A model generated the notes under the pieces. It was given only the letters and a program-made list of their open reading frames with translations, ran no database searches and was not told where the DNA came from. Of a stretch of DNA of 64,000 bases, positions 1 through 7,745 are shown piece after piece. This DNA comes from Rufibacter sp. XAAS-G3-1 (GTDB lineage Bacteria > Bacteroidota > Bacteroidia > Cytophagales > Hymenobacteraceae). Position 1 is the stretch's first letter, and every line of letters begins with the position of its first letter. Where the stretch lies: the NCBI RefSeq assembly GCF_013623775.1, contig NZ_JABFAM010000004.1, forward strand, positions 62,001 to 126,000, written 5' to 3'. Both the position numbers and the translations under genes were made by a program.

Positions 1-56
1 CCCGCTCCCAAGACCTCGTAGTGTGCGCAGCTCCTGCGAGCGTCTGCGCCAATGCC

Positions 57-92
57 GTTTCCGGCCTGTTTTCCGCAAAACAAGCCTAAAAC
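57..92. repeat. GGCCTGTTTT hairpin repeat
   Basis: Imperfect palindrome: GTTTCCGGCCTGTTTT, loop CCGC, then AAAACAAGCCTAAAAC. It belongs to the dispersed family described in the findings and is embedded in a larger composite repeat block. Confidence 0.7.
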
Positions 93-204
93 ACTGGGCC
101 GAAGGAGGATGCCTGCCTCCGCAGAAGAAACCAACCATAGAAAGCAATGCGTGCCGGAGACAAGGTGCCTGGTCTCTCCCGAAATCTAATAACAGCGCCC
201 CTGC

Positions 205-242
205 CGTTTTGGGCCTATTTTCCGCAAAACAGCCCCAAAACG
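205..242. repeat. GGCCTGTTTT hairpin repeat
   Basis: CGTTTTGGGCCTATTTT, loop CCGC, AAAACAGCCCCAAAACG. It lies about 160 bases downstream of the stop codon of the minus-strand gene at 402-839. Confidence 0.75.
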
Positions 243-401
243 CATCAGCGGGGTTCCCTCTCTCCAGTAAAGAGGGGGCTAGAGGGTGAGGCCTCTCTCC
301 GGCGCAAAGTCAGTTATTACATTATCGGCCCAACCCATAAAAACCGATAGCATGCCCCTGACCCTTCTTTCGCTGATGGCTAAGGAAAGCCAGAGAATTT
401 A

Positions 402-839
402 CTACTGGTTATTGTTGCGGTGCTCTACCTGCGCCACCGCTGCTTCCAGCCATTTCACGGCCTCATGTTCGGTAAGGAATGCTTTCCTTTGCACGTCTGA
501 GCAATCTGAGGAGATGGCGGAGAGGGTTGCTCCTTCCTGAAGCCGCTGCATTTGCCGGGGAGCCAGCAACCAGGCCACCAACACGTGCGCAGAGACTTGT
601 TCCAGAACCTTAGGATAGAACTCATTGCTGAGCCAGTCGCTCTCGTGCTGGGTCAGTTCGCCTTTAGAACGACAGTCAATAAGCCAGGACGCGGCGGCGT
701 TTTCCTTGGCCGTGGAGAGAATAGCCAGGCAGTTTATCTTGAACTCGGTAAAAGTAACAGGCTGCTGCCAACGAATAATAACCGTTTGCATGTCCGCCCG
801 ATAGGAGATCTTAATATGTTTGCTAAATCCTATCTTCAT
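402..839 (-). CDS. Hypothetical protein, STAS/SpoIIAA-like
   Basis: A 145-residue cytoplasmic protein with no signal peptide or membrane segment. Residues about 10-110 alternate predicted beta strands and helices (a strand around VIIRWQQPVTF, then a helix, a second strand around AASWLIDCR, and an amphipathic helix before HVLVAWLLAP). That order resembles the SpoIIAA/STAS-like fold seen in many Bacteroidota hypothetical proteins, but no diagnostic motif proves it. The ATG at 839 is taken as the start; a second ATG at 791 would remove 16 residues. The gene stands alone, with repeat DNA downstream. Function unknown. Confidence 0.6.
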   Translation of the reverse strand: MKIGFSKHIKISYRADMQTVIIRWQQPVTFTEFKINCLAILSTAKENAAASWLIDCRSKGELTQHESDWLSNEFYPKVLEQVSAHVLVAWLLAPRQMQRLQEGATLSAISSDCSDVQRKAFLTEHEAVKWLEAAVAQVEHRNNNQ

Positions 840-1017
840 GGCGCAAGGGGGACTTACACGCTATTTTGTGGCGCTTGGTGTTAAACTAATTCATCCGTTA
901 CTCAATTGTCGTCTGTCTTGAATTGAATATAAGAGAAGCATTTGGCAATTGCAAGCCTTCTATAACATTCTGCCTGAATTCTGCAAAAATCAAGTAGAAA
1001 TACGAGGAATATTCCTA

Positions 1018-1263
1018 CTACTCGTGTCGCATACGGGCTTCGTGCAGGTTTTTGCGCATAGAGAGAAATAGTTCTATGCTGTTTTGCAAAAATTGCGCGT
1101 CTAGCCAGCTTTTCACTTCCGCATCGCCACCGGTCACGTCCATTTCGTTCACTTTATAGGTTTGCTCAAATGGGCCTAACTCTAACTTAAGCAGGTACTT
1201 CCCATTCCAGGCCAGTAAGGTGATTTTGATCTCGGGGTGAGGGATATCGGCAACAACGCGCAT
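1018..1263 (-). CDS. Conserved small hypothetical protein
   Basis: An 81-residue protein starting at an ATG, with a strand-rich first half (IKITLLAWNGKYLLKLELG) and a helical, charged C-terminus (SIELFLSMRKNLHEARMRHE). No signal peptide, cysteine pair or catalytic motif is visible. A good promoter box lies 48 bases upstream of the start, which supports it being a real, independently transcribed gene. Small proteins of this type are common in Bacteroidota; no function can be assigned from sequence. Confidence 0.65.
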   Translation of the reverse strand: MRVVADIPHPEIKITLLAWNGKYLLKLELGPFEQTYKVNEMDVTGGDAEVKSWLDAQFLQNSIELFLSMRKNLHEARMRHE

Positions 1264-1310
1264 GGGCTAAAAGAAAAAGAATTCTACATTCAAGACTAAA
1301 GTACCGTACG

Positions 1311-1318
1311 CAAAGGTA
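1311..1318 (-). promoter_or_regulatory. Putative -7 promoter box
   Basis: Reads TACCTTTG on the minus strand, matching the Bacteroidota sigma-70 (sigma-ABfr) -7 consensus TAnnTTTG, 48 bases before the start of the 81-residue protein. No convincing -33 TTTG was located. Confidence 0.5.
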
Positions 1319-1467
1319 ACCGTCAGGACTTCTCCATTGTTACCCATAGTTTAAGAATTCTTACTTCTTTCACAGATTTAGGCAGAAGAGTTACGTAGGC
1401 GATGGTACTTTTCAGAAGATACGGGAAAGACCTGTTGTAGGGCTCATTTTCCCAGAATTACACAAAA

Positions 1468-3270
1468 CTACAGCTCAATGCCCATCTGCCGCATGAGCTG
1501 GCTAGCGTTGAAGCTCTGGCAGATGCCGGGCCGCAGGGTGTAGTCAAAGCGCAGCTTTCCGTCCTCAAAATAGCTGTTGAAGCTGAAGTTCTGCACTGAG
1601 CCCGGCAATTCCTGCTCCATGTTGCCCAGTTCCAGGTCATGGGTAGACACAAAGCCTGCCGCCTGCCGCTGGTGCAACTGCCTGATCAAGGCCATAGCGC
1701 CCTGGTGGCGGTCATGCGAGTTGGTGCCTTTCAGGATCTCGTCCAGGAAGAAGTACACCGGCTGGCCGGTCTGCGTTAGATCCAGCAGGATCTTGAGGCG
1801 TTTCAGTTCTGCGTAGAATGAGGAGGTATTCTCGGCCAGGTTGTCTTCGGTGCGCATGCTGGTGTACACCTGTCCCGGGAAAACAGTGGCCCGCTTGGCG
1901 CACATGACGGTGCCAGTGAACGCCAGCACCATGTTCACGCCAACGGCCCGCAGAAACGTACTCTTGCCCGACATGTTGGAACCCGTGATGAGCACCGTGT
2001 GCCCGGCCCCCTGAAAAGAAATGCTGTTGGCGGTACGGGTGGAACTAAAGATAAGCGGGTGGCTCAGTGCTTCGGCGTCAAACTCAAACGGCTTGGCGCT
2101 GATCTGCGGCACGGCGTAGCTTGGGTTGGCGTACTGGAAGGCGGCCAGGCTAGACAGCGCCTCAAACTCGGCGGCGGCGTTGAGCACCTGCCCAATGTTG
2201 CCCGACATGGTTTTCTTCCAACGCTCCAGGCGCCACATCCAGATGAAATCCCACATGAGCACGTGGTTCAGGATGAAGTTGAGGTACGTATTGAGCCGCG
2301 CCGAAAGGAACTGGATAATGGAAGCCAGTTTACGCACGTGTTCAGAGGCCAGCCGCTCATCAATCTTGAGCTGCTGCTGCAGGGTCTGGGCTTTTTTGCT
2401 TTGGAATGTTCGGCCTTCAATGTGCACCAGCAAATCTGTGTAGCTGCGCAAAGTCTCGTACATGCCGGTGCTTTCCTCATAATACTCATCGCGCTGGCGC
2501 TGAAATTTGTAAGCGATCAGGAACTGCGCCACTACCAGCCCGATGAAAGGATAATGCGAATTGCCCTGGGCCCAGGAAACACCGGCGGCAATGGTGAGCA
2601 AAGGCAACAGGAACGTCAAAGCCACCAGCCAGCTTTTGCCGGTAAAGAAGTTGGGGCTTTTGAGCCAGAGCAAAAACGGCTGCGGCAAGGCCTGGGTTTT
2701 GCGGTGGTGGTGCATGGCGCGGGCCTCCAGGTTCTGCCGCCACTCCAGGTCGGGCAGAAGCTCGGCCACGGTTTCTTGGCGGGCTATGATCTCTTCGGCC
2801 AGGGCGGGTGCTTTCAGCCATTCGGCCAGGCGCTGTTGCCCCAGTCGCGTCACGCCCCGGTTTAGGAGCTGAAAAAGGGAATTCGGCCCGAAAACGTCCA
2901 GGTCTGCGGTGTAGTAATGGTGGGGCTCCTGAAACTCTTCGCCGTTGGGGAACTCTTTCAATTCTCCGCGCAGGCGCTCCCCCTCTTTCCTATTAATCAG
3001 GCCCAGGTAGAGCTGGTGCTTGCGGGCGTATTCAATCTTGTTGTGCCAGTAGATGAGTGCCGCGAAAATAAAGTAACCGCCTATTAGCAAACCTAAGCCT
3101 GCGCCGTTGTGGCCGTAGTAGAACAGCACCACGCAGCCCAGCACCGAGGCCACAAAAAAAGACAGTCGTAACCAGCCAACCCAGCGGTACTTGGTGGCCT
3201 GCCGCTCCTCGGCGGCGAAAAAGCGCTGTTCCCGTTCGGCGAACAACGCTTCTGGAGAAGTTTGTATCAT
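1468..3270 (-). CDS. Membrane-anchored MutS-like ATPase
   Basis: A 600-residue protein with the MutS-family C-terminal ATPase but no N-terminal mismatch-recognition domain. The Walker A loop GSNMSGKST is at about 430-438, Walker B ends in FLDE at about 508-511, and the STHD switch histidine is at about 544. Two hydrophobic hairpins, about residues 28-75 and 212-255, predict four membrane passes before the MutS core/lever helices (about 260-380). This differs from MutS (about 860 residues) and from MutS2, which has a Smr domain absent here. The architecture recurs in Bacteroidota, where it is usually labelled a MutS-related DNA mismatch repair protein, but membrane segments argue against ordinary mismatch repair. 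It is a single gene with its own promoter box. Confidence 0.85.
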   Translation of the reverse strand: MIQTSPEALFAEREQRFFAAEERQATKYRWVGWLRLSFFVASVLGCVVLFYYGHNGAGLGLLIGGYFIFAALIYWHNKIEYARKHQLYLGLINRKEGERLRGELKEFPNGEEFQEPHHYYTADLDVFGPNSLFQLLNRGVTRLGQQRLAEWLKAPALAEEIIARQETVAELLPDLEWRQNLEARAMHHHRKTQALPQPFLLWLKSPNFFTGKSWLVALTFLLPLLTIAAGVSWAQGNSHYPFIGLVVAQFLIAYKFQRQRDEYYEESTGMYETLRSYTDLLVHIEGRTFQSKKAQTLQQQLKIDERLASEHVRKLASIIQFLSARLNTYLNFILNHVLMWDFIWMWRLERWKKTMSGNIGQVLNAAAEFEALSSLAAFQYANPSYAVPQISAKPFEFDAEALSHPLIFSSTRTANSISFQGAGHTVLITGSNMSGKSTFLRAVGVNMVLAFTGTVMCAKRATVFPGQVYTSMRTEDNLAENTSSFYAELKRLKILLDLTQTGQPVYFFLDEILKGTNSHDRHQGAMALIRQLHQRQAAGFVSTHDLELGNMEQELPGSVQNFSFNSYFEDGKLRFDYTLRPGICQSFNASQLMRQMGIEL

Positions 3271-3284
3271 TAAAAAGCGGACGT

Positions 3285-3292
3285 CAAAAGTA
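3285..3292 (-). promoter_or_regulatory. Putative -7 promoter box
   Basis: TACTTTTG on the minus strand, 14 bases before the start codon of the MutS-like gene; matches TAnnTTTG and implies a very short leader. Confidence 0.5.
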
Positions 3293-3451
3293 TAGGTTTC
3301 TGGAGGGAATCGGCTTGCCGGCTGAAAAAACCGCTGCCCTCCCCTTCCAAAAACAGGTTCTGCCCCAGGGCACCTGCAATTACCAACTCTAAAAACAAAA
3401 CTCCTAATTCCTTCTGGCCCTGTCTGGCTGGTTTGTGTTCAAAAGCGTTTC

Positions 3452-3487
3452 TGTTTAAGGCCTGCTTTTAGAAAAACAGCCCAAATA
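3452..3487. repeat. GGCCTGTTTT-family hairpin repeat
   Basis: TGTTTAAGGCCTGCTTTT, loop AG, AAAAACAGCCCAAATA. It lies only 9 bases downstream of the stop codon of the RidA-family gene, where it could act as transcript-end structure. Confidence 0.7.
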
Positions 3488-3496
3488 CCACCTGGC

Positions 3497-3922
3497 TCAG
3501 ATGGTGGCGATGCATTTTAACTCAATAGCGATGGGCGTGGGCAGGGCGTTTACCTCTACCGTGGTGCGGCAGGGTTGGCAGTCTTGGAAGTACTGGGCGT
3601 AAAGGCGGTTATAGGCCTGGAAATCGGCTTGCATGTTGGTGAGGAAAACGGTCACATCTACCAGGTTCTGCCAACTGGAACCTGCCTCTTCCAAGATGGT
3701 GCGTACGTTTCTGAAGACCGAGTGGCACTGGGCTTCTATGTCATACGAGACTATTTCCCCGGCTTCGTTTAGCGTCACGCCCGGTATCTGCTTTGCGCCT
3801 TTTTCCCGGGGCCCCACCCCCGAGAGGAACAACAGGTTTCCTACGCGGCGGGTGTGCGGGTACAAGCCCACGGGGTCGGGGGCCTGGGAGGCGTGTACTA
3901 CTTCTGGCGGTGTCTTGTCCAT
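3497..3922 (-). CDS. RidA/YjgF family protein
   Basis: A 141-residue RidA-superfamily protein, which normally forms a trimer with ligand clefts between subunits. Seen here are the typical 'GNLLFLSGVGP' strand near residue 28, the 'VDVTVFLTNMQADFQAYNRLY' stretch near 90-110, and CRTTVEV with the conserved arginine that binds carboxylates in enamine/imine deaminases. The PDPVGLYPHTRRVG start and overall length resemble 2-aminomuconate deaminase and related kynurenine-pathway members more than classical RidA. No other kynurenine gene is nearby, so the substrate is unknown. The gene is monocistronic, with a hairpin repeat directly downstream. Confidence 0.85.
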   Translation of the reverse strand: MDKTPPEVVHASQAPDPVGLYPHTRRVGNLLFLSGVGPREKGAKQIPGVTLNEAGEIVSYDIEAQCHSVFRNVRTILEEAGSSWQNLVDVTVFLTNMQADFQAYNRLYAQYFQDCQPCRTTVEVNALPTPIAIELKCIATI

Positions 3923-3977
3923 GCTATGCGGTGTTTTACCTCTGTTTTGCTAAAAATAAGGTAAAAACCCTTGTATA

Positions 3978-4013
3978 AAAAAGGAGCGGGCCTACCAAGA
4001 CCCGCTCCTTTTC
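3978..4013 (-). terminator. Rho-independent terminator of sigma operon
   Basis: The inverted repeat AAGGAGCGGG ... CCCGCTCCTT lies 24 bases past the stop codon of the beta-repeat protein. Read on the minus strand, the GC-rich stem is followed by TTTTTT, a canonical intrinsic terminator. Confidence 0.85.
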
Positions 4014-4036
4014 AATATCTAACACAGGTACGCCTT

Positions 4037-5350
4037 TTACCTGAACGCGATGCTGCCGTATCTGCTGGTCACGTTGACCGTGGCTTTGGGCGATGCTTTC
4101 CCGTATTTTCCTTTGTAGGTGCTGGAGGTGTTCCTTACTTCTTTAAAGCTGAAATTGGCGAGATCCTGGTCTAGTTTGAAATTGCCGTATTGGGTGTCTA
4201 CCTCAAAGTTGAAGGCCGAATTATCGGCGAAGCTCACCGCCATGCCGGTATAGCCGCCCGTGAGCTCCAGCTTCCGGAAGTTGGAGGACACATTGTTGAT
4301 CTCAAACCCAGAGCAGTATTTCATGGTGAGGCTCGCCGATTCGCGCAGGCTTCCTATTTTAATGCCGGAGTAACTTCCGGTGCCGGAGATCTGTCCGGCG
4401 CTGCCGATGTGGAACTTGGAGTCATACCTGCTGGCTATGGTCAGCAGCCCTACTTTATCAATGACAATGTTGCTGTAGCCGGTTACGGTATTGATGTCAT
4501 CGGCGGCCGCCAGGTGCAGGTTAGAGTACTTGAACAGGAGGTCTCCGGCTTTCACGTAGCTTAACCGGCACTCGCCACCGCTGTAGCTAACGGCCACCCG
4601 GTTACTCGCATTGTTCAGGCTTCCGGTGGTAAGTACCCCGTATTTCACCTCCAAATCGGTGGGGCCGTCAAAGTCTGGTATCTGGACTGTGCCGTATTTA
4701 TTGCTCACCCGCAGCGGATTTCCCTTGGGCATTCTCACCAGGTAATTGATCTCAAACGCTTTCTCGCTGCTGCTTCTGATCTGCATGGGCTCACGCTCGG
4801 TCACGAAGGAGAGCAGGTTGTTGGCCCGGTCTTCGTTGATTCTGATGTTGATTTTATCCAGGATCTCCTGGGCTTTGGCCTCTGAGATGGCACGGGTTAT
4901 CACGGTTACCTCTACGGCTATCTCGTTTTTACTCCAGGTCTGCACTTCTACCCGGCCAAACTGGTTTTCAACGCTGAGTTTATCTGAACGGTCTACTTTA
5001 AAGGAGCGGTTGATTTTCTTCACCTTGGTATGGGCTAGGGGAACGCCCTGCACATCTGTCACGCCAGGGTCTGGCTGTAGGTTCAAAGCCATATTCAGAG
5101 CCAAGTCTACCTGGGCCAGGGAAGGCAGATCCAGGTTTTCCAGGCGGGCCAAAGCGGCCAGAGAGGCCATTCCTTCCAGAGATTCAAGGTTTTGCAAAGA
5201 AGACAGAGACTGGGCTATCTGTCCTTCCATCTGGGTTCTTATCTCTTCCTTCAACGCTTCTTTACAGGCCGGGACAGGTTGCCCGTGCGTGGCTGACCAC
5301 ATGAACGTGAAGCAAAGAAAAGCGAGGAATTTAGATATTGGTTGTCTCAT
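4037..5350 (-). CDS. Secreted DUF4097-like beta-strand repeat protein
   Basis: A 437-residue protein with an N-terminal signal peptide (cleavage likely after THGQ, about residue 24) and a short helical leader region. The rest, about 110-437, is repetitive beta structure: repeated 'R/KYG' and 'YSxxxI' turns (NQFGRVEVQTW, SNKYGTVQI, VKYGVLTTGSL, TQYGNFKLD, SRYGSIAF) typical of DUF4097/DUF2807-like putative adhesins forming a beta-solenoid. It is the last gene of the sigma / anti-sigma operon, and its ATG overlaps the anti-sigma stop by 20 bases, implying translational coupling. Such proteins accompany ECF systems in Bacteroidota and probably act in the periplasm or on the cell surface; the exact role is unknown. 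Confidence 0.75.
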   Translation of the reverse strand: MRQPISKFLAFLCFTFMWSATHGQPVPACKEALKEEIRTQMEGQIAQSLSSLQNLESLEGMASLAALARLENLDLPSLAQVDLALNMALNLQPDPGVTDVQGVPLAHTKVKKINRSFKVDRSDKLSVENQFGRVEVQTWSKNEIAVEVTVITRAISEAKAQEILDKINIRINEDRANNLLSFVTEREPMQIRSSSEKAFEINYLVRMPKGNPLRVSNKYGTVQIPDFDGPTDLEVKYGVLTTGSLNNASNRVAVSYSGGECRLSYVKAGDLLFKYSNLHLAAADDINTVTGYSNIVIDKVGLLTIASRYDSKFHIGSAGQISGTGSYSGIKIGSLRESASLTMKYCSGFEINNVSSNFRKLELTGGYTGMAVSFADNSAFNFEVDTQYGNFKLDQDLANFSFKEVRNTSSTYKGKYGKASPKATVNVTSRYGSIAFR

Positions 5351-5915
5351 GGCGCGCAGGGATTTTAACGTGGCTTCTATTTTCCAGTACTTCTAACTGC
5401 TGGTTTAACAGCGCGATCCTCATTTTAAGGTTATCGCTCATGGCCTGCAGAAGCACTTCTTTGTTGGGGGTGGTGTAGAGTTCTTTTTTGAGGGCGTTGT
5501 AGGCCGAGTCCAGTTCCGCGAACTGCACGTTTCCGGCACCCAGGGCTTTTAGTTCAGACTCTTTCTGCTCAATCACCTGCACATACCTGGTTTCAATCTG
5601 GCGTACCTCGGGGGCTATTTTCTCCAGCGGCACGGGCTTAGCGGCGGCCAGCGTGCCCGCGGGCGGTGAGGCCATATAGTAGCGGGCCGAAAACGCAACC
5701 ATCACCAGCAGGGCAATGGCGGCGGCGTATTTCCAGGCGCGGTGCCAGGTAAGGGAAATCACGTTGGCCTCTTTTTGGGTCTCCAGGGGGGAAATCACGT
5801 TTTTCTCCTCGGTCTGAAGCTCTGCGGCAATGTCCTGCCACAGATCCGGTCGGGGGGCGAAAGAGTCAAACTCGTCTCGGTGGGCCTGTACAAAATCTTT
5901 TAATCTATCTTTCAT
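5331..5915 (-). CDS. Putative membrane anti-sigma factor
   Basis: A 194-residue protein starting at the ATG of MKDRLKDFVQAHRDEFD; the frame is open further upstream, but that would run into the sigma gene and adds a non-conserved arginine-rich stretch. Residues 1-50 form a cytoplasmic segment with the Bacteroidota anti-sigma-like 'FAPRPDLWQDIAAEL', followed by one membrane helix (about 57-77, YAAAIALLVMVAFSA). The periplasmic part is mostly helical/coiled coil. It starts 49 bases after the ECF sigma gene and overlaps the following gene. By context it should sequester the sigma factor at the inner membrane. No zinc-binding HxxxCxxC motif is present, so it is not a ZAS-type anti-sigma. Confidence 0.7.
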   Translation of the reverse strand: MKDRLKDFVQAHRDEFDSFAPRPDLWQDIAAELQTEEKNVISPLETQKEANVISLTWHRAWKYAAAIALLVMVAFSARYYMASPPAGTLAAAKPVPLEKIAPEVRQIETRYVQVIEQKESELKALGAGNVQFAELDSAYNALKKELYTTPNKEVLLQAMSDNLKMRIALLNQQLEVLENRSHVKIPARHETTNI

Positions 5916-5964
5916 GGCGTTGGCTCTTTGTACTCGTTTTTGGGTTGTTTTTACTATTTCAGCG

Positions 5965-6519
5965 TTAAAACGACTGTTCCTGCAGGAGGCCCAGCAATTT
6001 CTTGCGGGCCCGGCTGTACTGTGATTTGGACGTCGCTTCACTGATACTTAAAATGTCGGCAATCTCAGCATGGTCATAGCCTTCCAGCAGGTACAGGGTG
6101 AGCACTACCCGGTAACCGTCTGGCAAAGCCTGAATGGCTTTTTTGATGCTTTCCACTTTGTACTCCATGTCTTCCTGGTCAAGCTCAGGCGTTTCCTCTG
6201 GCACATCCAGATGATCTTCCATGGGCACCACCTGTAGCCGCCGGCTGCGCACCTTGGTGATGGACTTGTTGATGACAATGCGCTTTAGCCAACTGCCAAA
6301 GGTGGAATCTCCCTTGAAGGTATGCAGCTCTCTGAACGCGCTCAGGAACGATTCCTGCAAGACATCCTCGGCCTCTGTATAGTCATTGGTAATGCGCATG
6401 CTCACGTTGAACATGGACTTACTGTAAAGTTTGTACAGCTCATACTGCGCCTTCCGGTCGCCCTCCTTGCAGCGGGCCACCACGTGCGCGTTCACGTCGG
6501 TGTATTCCAGCGTTTCCAA
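5965..6519 (-). CDS. ECF RNA polymerase sigma factor
   Basis: A 184-residue ECF sigma-70 factor. Region 2 is seen at about 27-95 (YKLYSKSMFNVSMRIT, then EAEDVLQESFLSAF, and TFGSWLKRIVINKSI), and region 4 with its helix-turn-helix at about 128-180 (LPDGYRVVLTLYLLEGYDH, AEIADILSISEATSKSQYSRARKKL). The short acidic linker between them contains VPEETPELDQED. No in-frame ATG exists; the best start is the TTG at 6519 (METLEYTD). Just upstream, in another frame, lies ATGATGAGCACTAAAGGGTAA, a six-codon leader ending five bases before that TTG. First gene of an operon with its anti-sigma and a beta-repeat protein. Confidence 0.85.
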   Translation of the reverse strand: METLEYTDVNAHVVARCKEGDRKAQYELYKLYSKSMFNVSMRITNDYTEAEDVLQESFLSAFRELHTFKGDSTFGSWLKRIVINKSITKVRSRRLQVVPMEDHLDVPEETPELDQEDMEYKVESIKKAIQALPDGYRVVLTLYLLEGYDHAEIADILSISEATSKSQYSRARKKLLGLLQEQSF

Positions 6520-6746
6520 ATTGTTACCCTTTAGTGCTCATCATGATGGTAATCTAGTAACAGCAACCCGGAACACACCAACCCTTTTCGCAGAGTCTCC
6601 TGACTCCCTCTTGTTCCAAACTTCTACTCTAAAGACTAGCGAAAAAGCCTATGGTTGCACGGCGTTCCCAAAATTTTTCAACTGTACTTCCCCCCCGCCC
6701 TTCCGCAGGAGCCTCCCTCTCCTGTAGAGAGGAGCGCCTTGCTGAT

Positions 6747-6786
6747 GCGTTTTGGGGCTGTTTTGCGCAAAACAGGCTTAAAACGC
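6747..6786. repeat. GGCCTGTTTT-family hairpin repeat
   Basis: GCGTTTTGGGGCTGTTTT, loop GCGC, AAAACAGGCTTAAAACGC; near-perfect 18-base arms. Confidence 0.8.
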
Positions 6787-6787
6787 G

Positions 6788-6822
6788 AAAACCTGTGAGG
6801 TCTCCAAGACCTCACAGGTTTT
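6788..6822. repeat. ACCTGTGAGGTCT palindrome module
   Basis: Perfect palindrome AAAACCTGTGAGGTCT - CCA - AGACCTCACAGGTTTT. Five further near-identical copies occur at 14620, 30893, 40453, 51642 and 55303. Confidence 0.85.
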
Positions 6823-6980
6823 AGACCAACTGGCGCGAGACTCCAGTCTCGTGACGAAGGATGAAGCGAGTCTCCAGACTCGCCGGGAACCACCGGCAGG
6901 ATTATAAATAGCCTGTGCCCTAGATGCTATGGCGCAAGAACCAAGATGTTGGTATCATTTACTTCCGCCAGCCGCCAGAG

Positions 6981-7511
6981 CTAAGCTTTCTTAACTCGGG
7001 CTTTGTATGACCAGGTAATCCGGAAACGGGCTACTTCCTCTCCTTTCTCGTCGCGGCCAACGCTCAGGGTTTGAAGCGTACTGCCCTGCCCCGTGCGTTG
7101 GGCCACCCGGACGGCAGCGGCAATCGCCTCGCCGTCAGAACAGGTGAAGGTGATGGTTCCTACGGCTTTCTTGCTGAACTCGGCCTCCAGGCCCACCACC
7201 AGCATAGACACTGAGGGCTGCGCCTGGTGCAGGTACATCATGCTCAGCACCCCCGAGGCCATTTCTGCCGCCATGGCCAGACAGGCAAAGTAAATAGACC
7301 GGAACGGGTTTTTGGTGAGGTACCTGTATTTGATGATCACCTGCGCCTCCTGGTCTGACAGTTCTTTGATCCTGATGCCCGCCAAATACGCCATGGGCAG
7401 GCTTTTGAGCAGAAATAATTTCAGCTTCAGCGGGTTGGTGATTACCTGCCTGAAAGCAGCGGTGGAAGCAGTTGTCATACGCCCAAATTGATACTCAGAA
7501 AAGATAGCCAT
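6981..7511 (-). CDS. DUF4442 hotdog-fold protein
   Basis: A 176-residue protein matching the DUF4442 family, a hotdog-fold group related to acyl-CoA thioesterases. Seen are the amphipathic N-terminus (FRQVITNPLKLKLFLLKSLP), the central 'KNPFRSIYFACLAMAAEMASGVL' helix that corresponds to the hotdog helix, and C-terminal strands (TITFTC, RFRITWSYKARV). No signal peptide. An ATG eleven codons in (7478) is an alternative start. It is monocistronic. The substrate is unknown; a thioesterase role is a family-level inference. Confidence 0.75.
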   Translation of the reverse strand: MAIFSEYQFGRMTTASTAAFRQVITNPLKLKLFLLKSLPMAYLAGIRIKELSDQEAQVIIKYRYLTKNPFRSIYFACLAMAAEMASGVLSMMYLHQAQPSVSMLVVGLEAEFSKKAVGTITFTCSDGEAIAAAVRVAQRTGQGSTLQTLSVGRDEKGEEVARFRITWSYKARVKKA

Positions 7512-7551
7512 TCTACCCGAGGTATGGAAACCCTGAAGCGCATTCCTTTGT

Positions 7552-7589
7552 TGTTTTAAGGCTGTTTCTCAGAAAACAGGCTTAAAACA
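7552..7589. repeat. GGCCTGTTTT-family hairpin repeat
   Basis: TGTTTTAAGGCTGTTTCT, short loop, AGAAAACAGGCTTAAAACA. It directly abuts the separate inverted repeat at 7588-7628. Confidence 0.75.
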
Positions 7590-7628
7590 GCAAGGGCCAA
7601 ACCGTTTGAAACGGTCTGGCCCTTGCTG
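7588..7628. terminator. Inverted repeat, possible transcript end
   Basis: The arms CAGCAAGGGCCAAACCGTTT and AAACGGTCTGGCCCTTGCTG pair with one mismatch. It lies about 120 bases past the stop codon of the SMP-30-like gene and before the next gene. There is no clear T-run on either strand, so function as an intrinsic terminator is only suggested. Confidence 0.5.
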
Positions 7629-7690
7629 TAAAACTGACTAAGGTTTGGCTGTCTTGTGGTCTATATGGCGCAAGCATCCGGCTGTGCCGA

Positions 7691-7728
7691 TGTTTTGAGG
7701 CTATTTTTGCAAAAACAGGCCAAAAACA
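7691..7728. repeat. GGCCTGTTTT-family hairpin repeat
   Basis: TGTTTTGAGGCTATTTTTG then CAAAAACAGGCCAAAAACA, located 17 bases downstream of the SMP-30-like gene's stop codon. Confidence 0.75.
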
Positions 7729-7745
7729 GCCATTGGCTTTGGATG

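Larger units (their letters stand above)
1..290. repeat. Composite palindromic repeat block
   Basis: Non-coding stretch downstream of the minus-strand gene ending at 402. Bases 14-55 carry the 'TAGTGTGCGCAGCTCCTGCG' module that recurs near 51734 and 55235 (reverse complement near 30830). Two copies of the GGCCTGTTTT hairpin follow at 57-92 and 205-242, and at 242-290 comes a purine-rich 'GAGGGGGCTAGAGGGTGAGG' tail like those at 51815 and 55390. The same modules occur in the same order elsewhere in the window, so this is a repeat block, not a gene; open frames across it have no recognisable protein content. Confidence 0.7.
6706..6900. repeat. Composite palindromic repeat block
   Basis: The 460-base gap 6520-6980 has no gene and holds a mosaic of dispersed modules: a 'CCTCCCTCTCCTGTAGAGAGGAG' palindrome-like module (6713-6735), a GGCCTGTTTT-type hairpin (6747-6786), the palindrome ACCTGTGAGGTCT/AGACCTCACAGGT (6788-6822), and a 70-base unit starting CTGGCGCGAGACT and ending CGGGAACCACCGGCAGG (6830-6900). 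The last three occur in this order again at 30769-31004 and in reverse at 40376-40526. The 5' part (6520-6600) should hold the sigma operon promoter, but no TAnnTTTG box was found. Confidence 0.75.

Noticed and set aside
1999-2865. 288-codon open frame opposite the MutS-like gene
   Set aside because: Fully inside an intact ATPase gene; no signal peptide, motif or promoter of its own.
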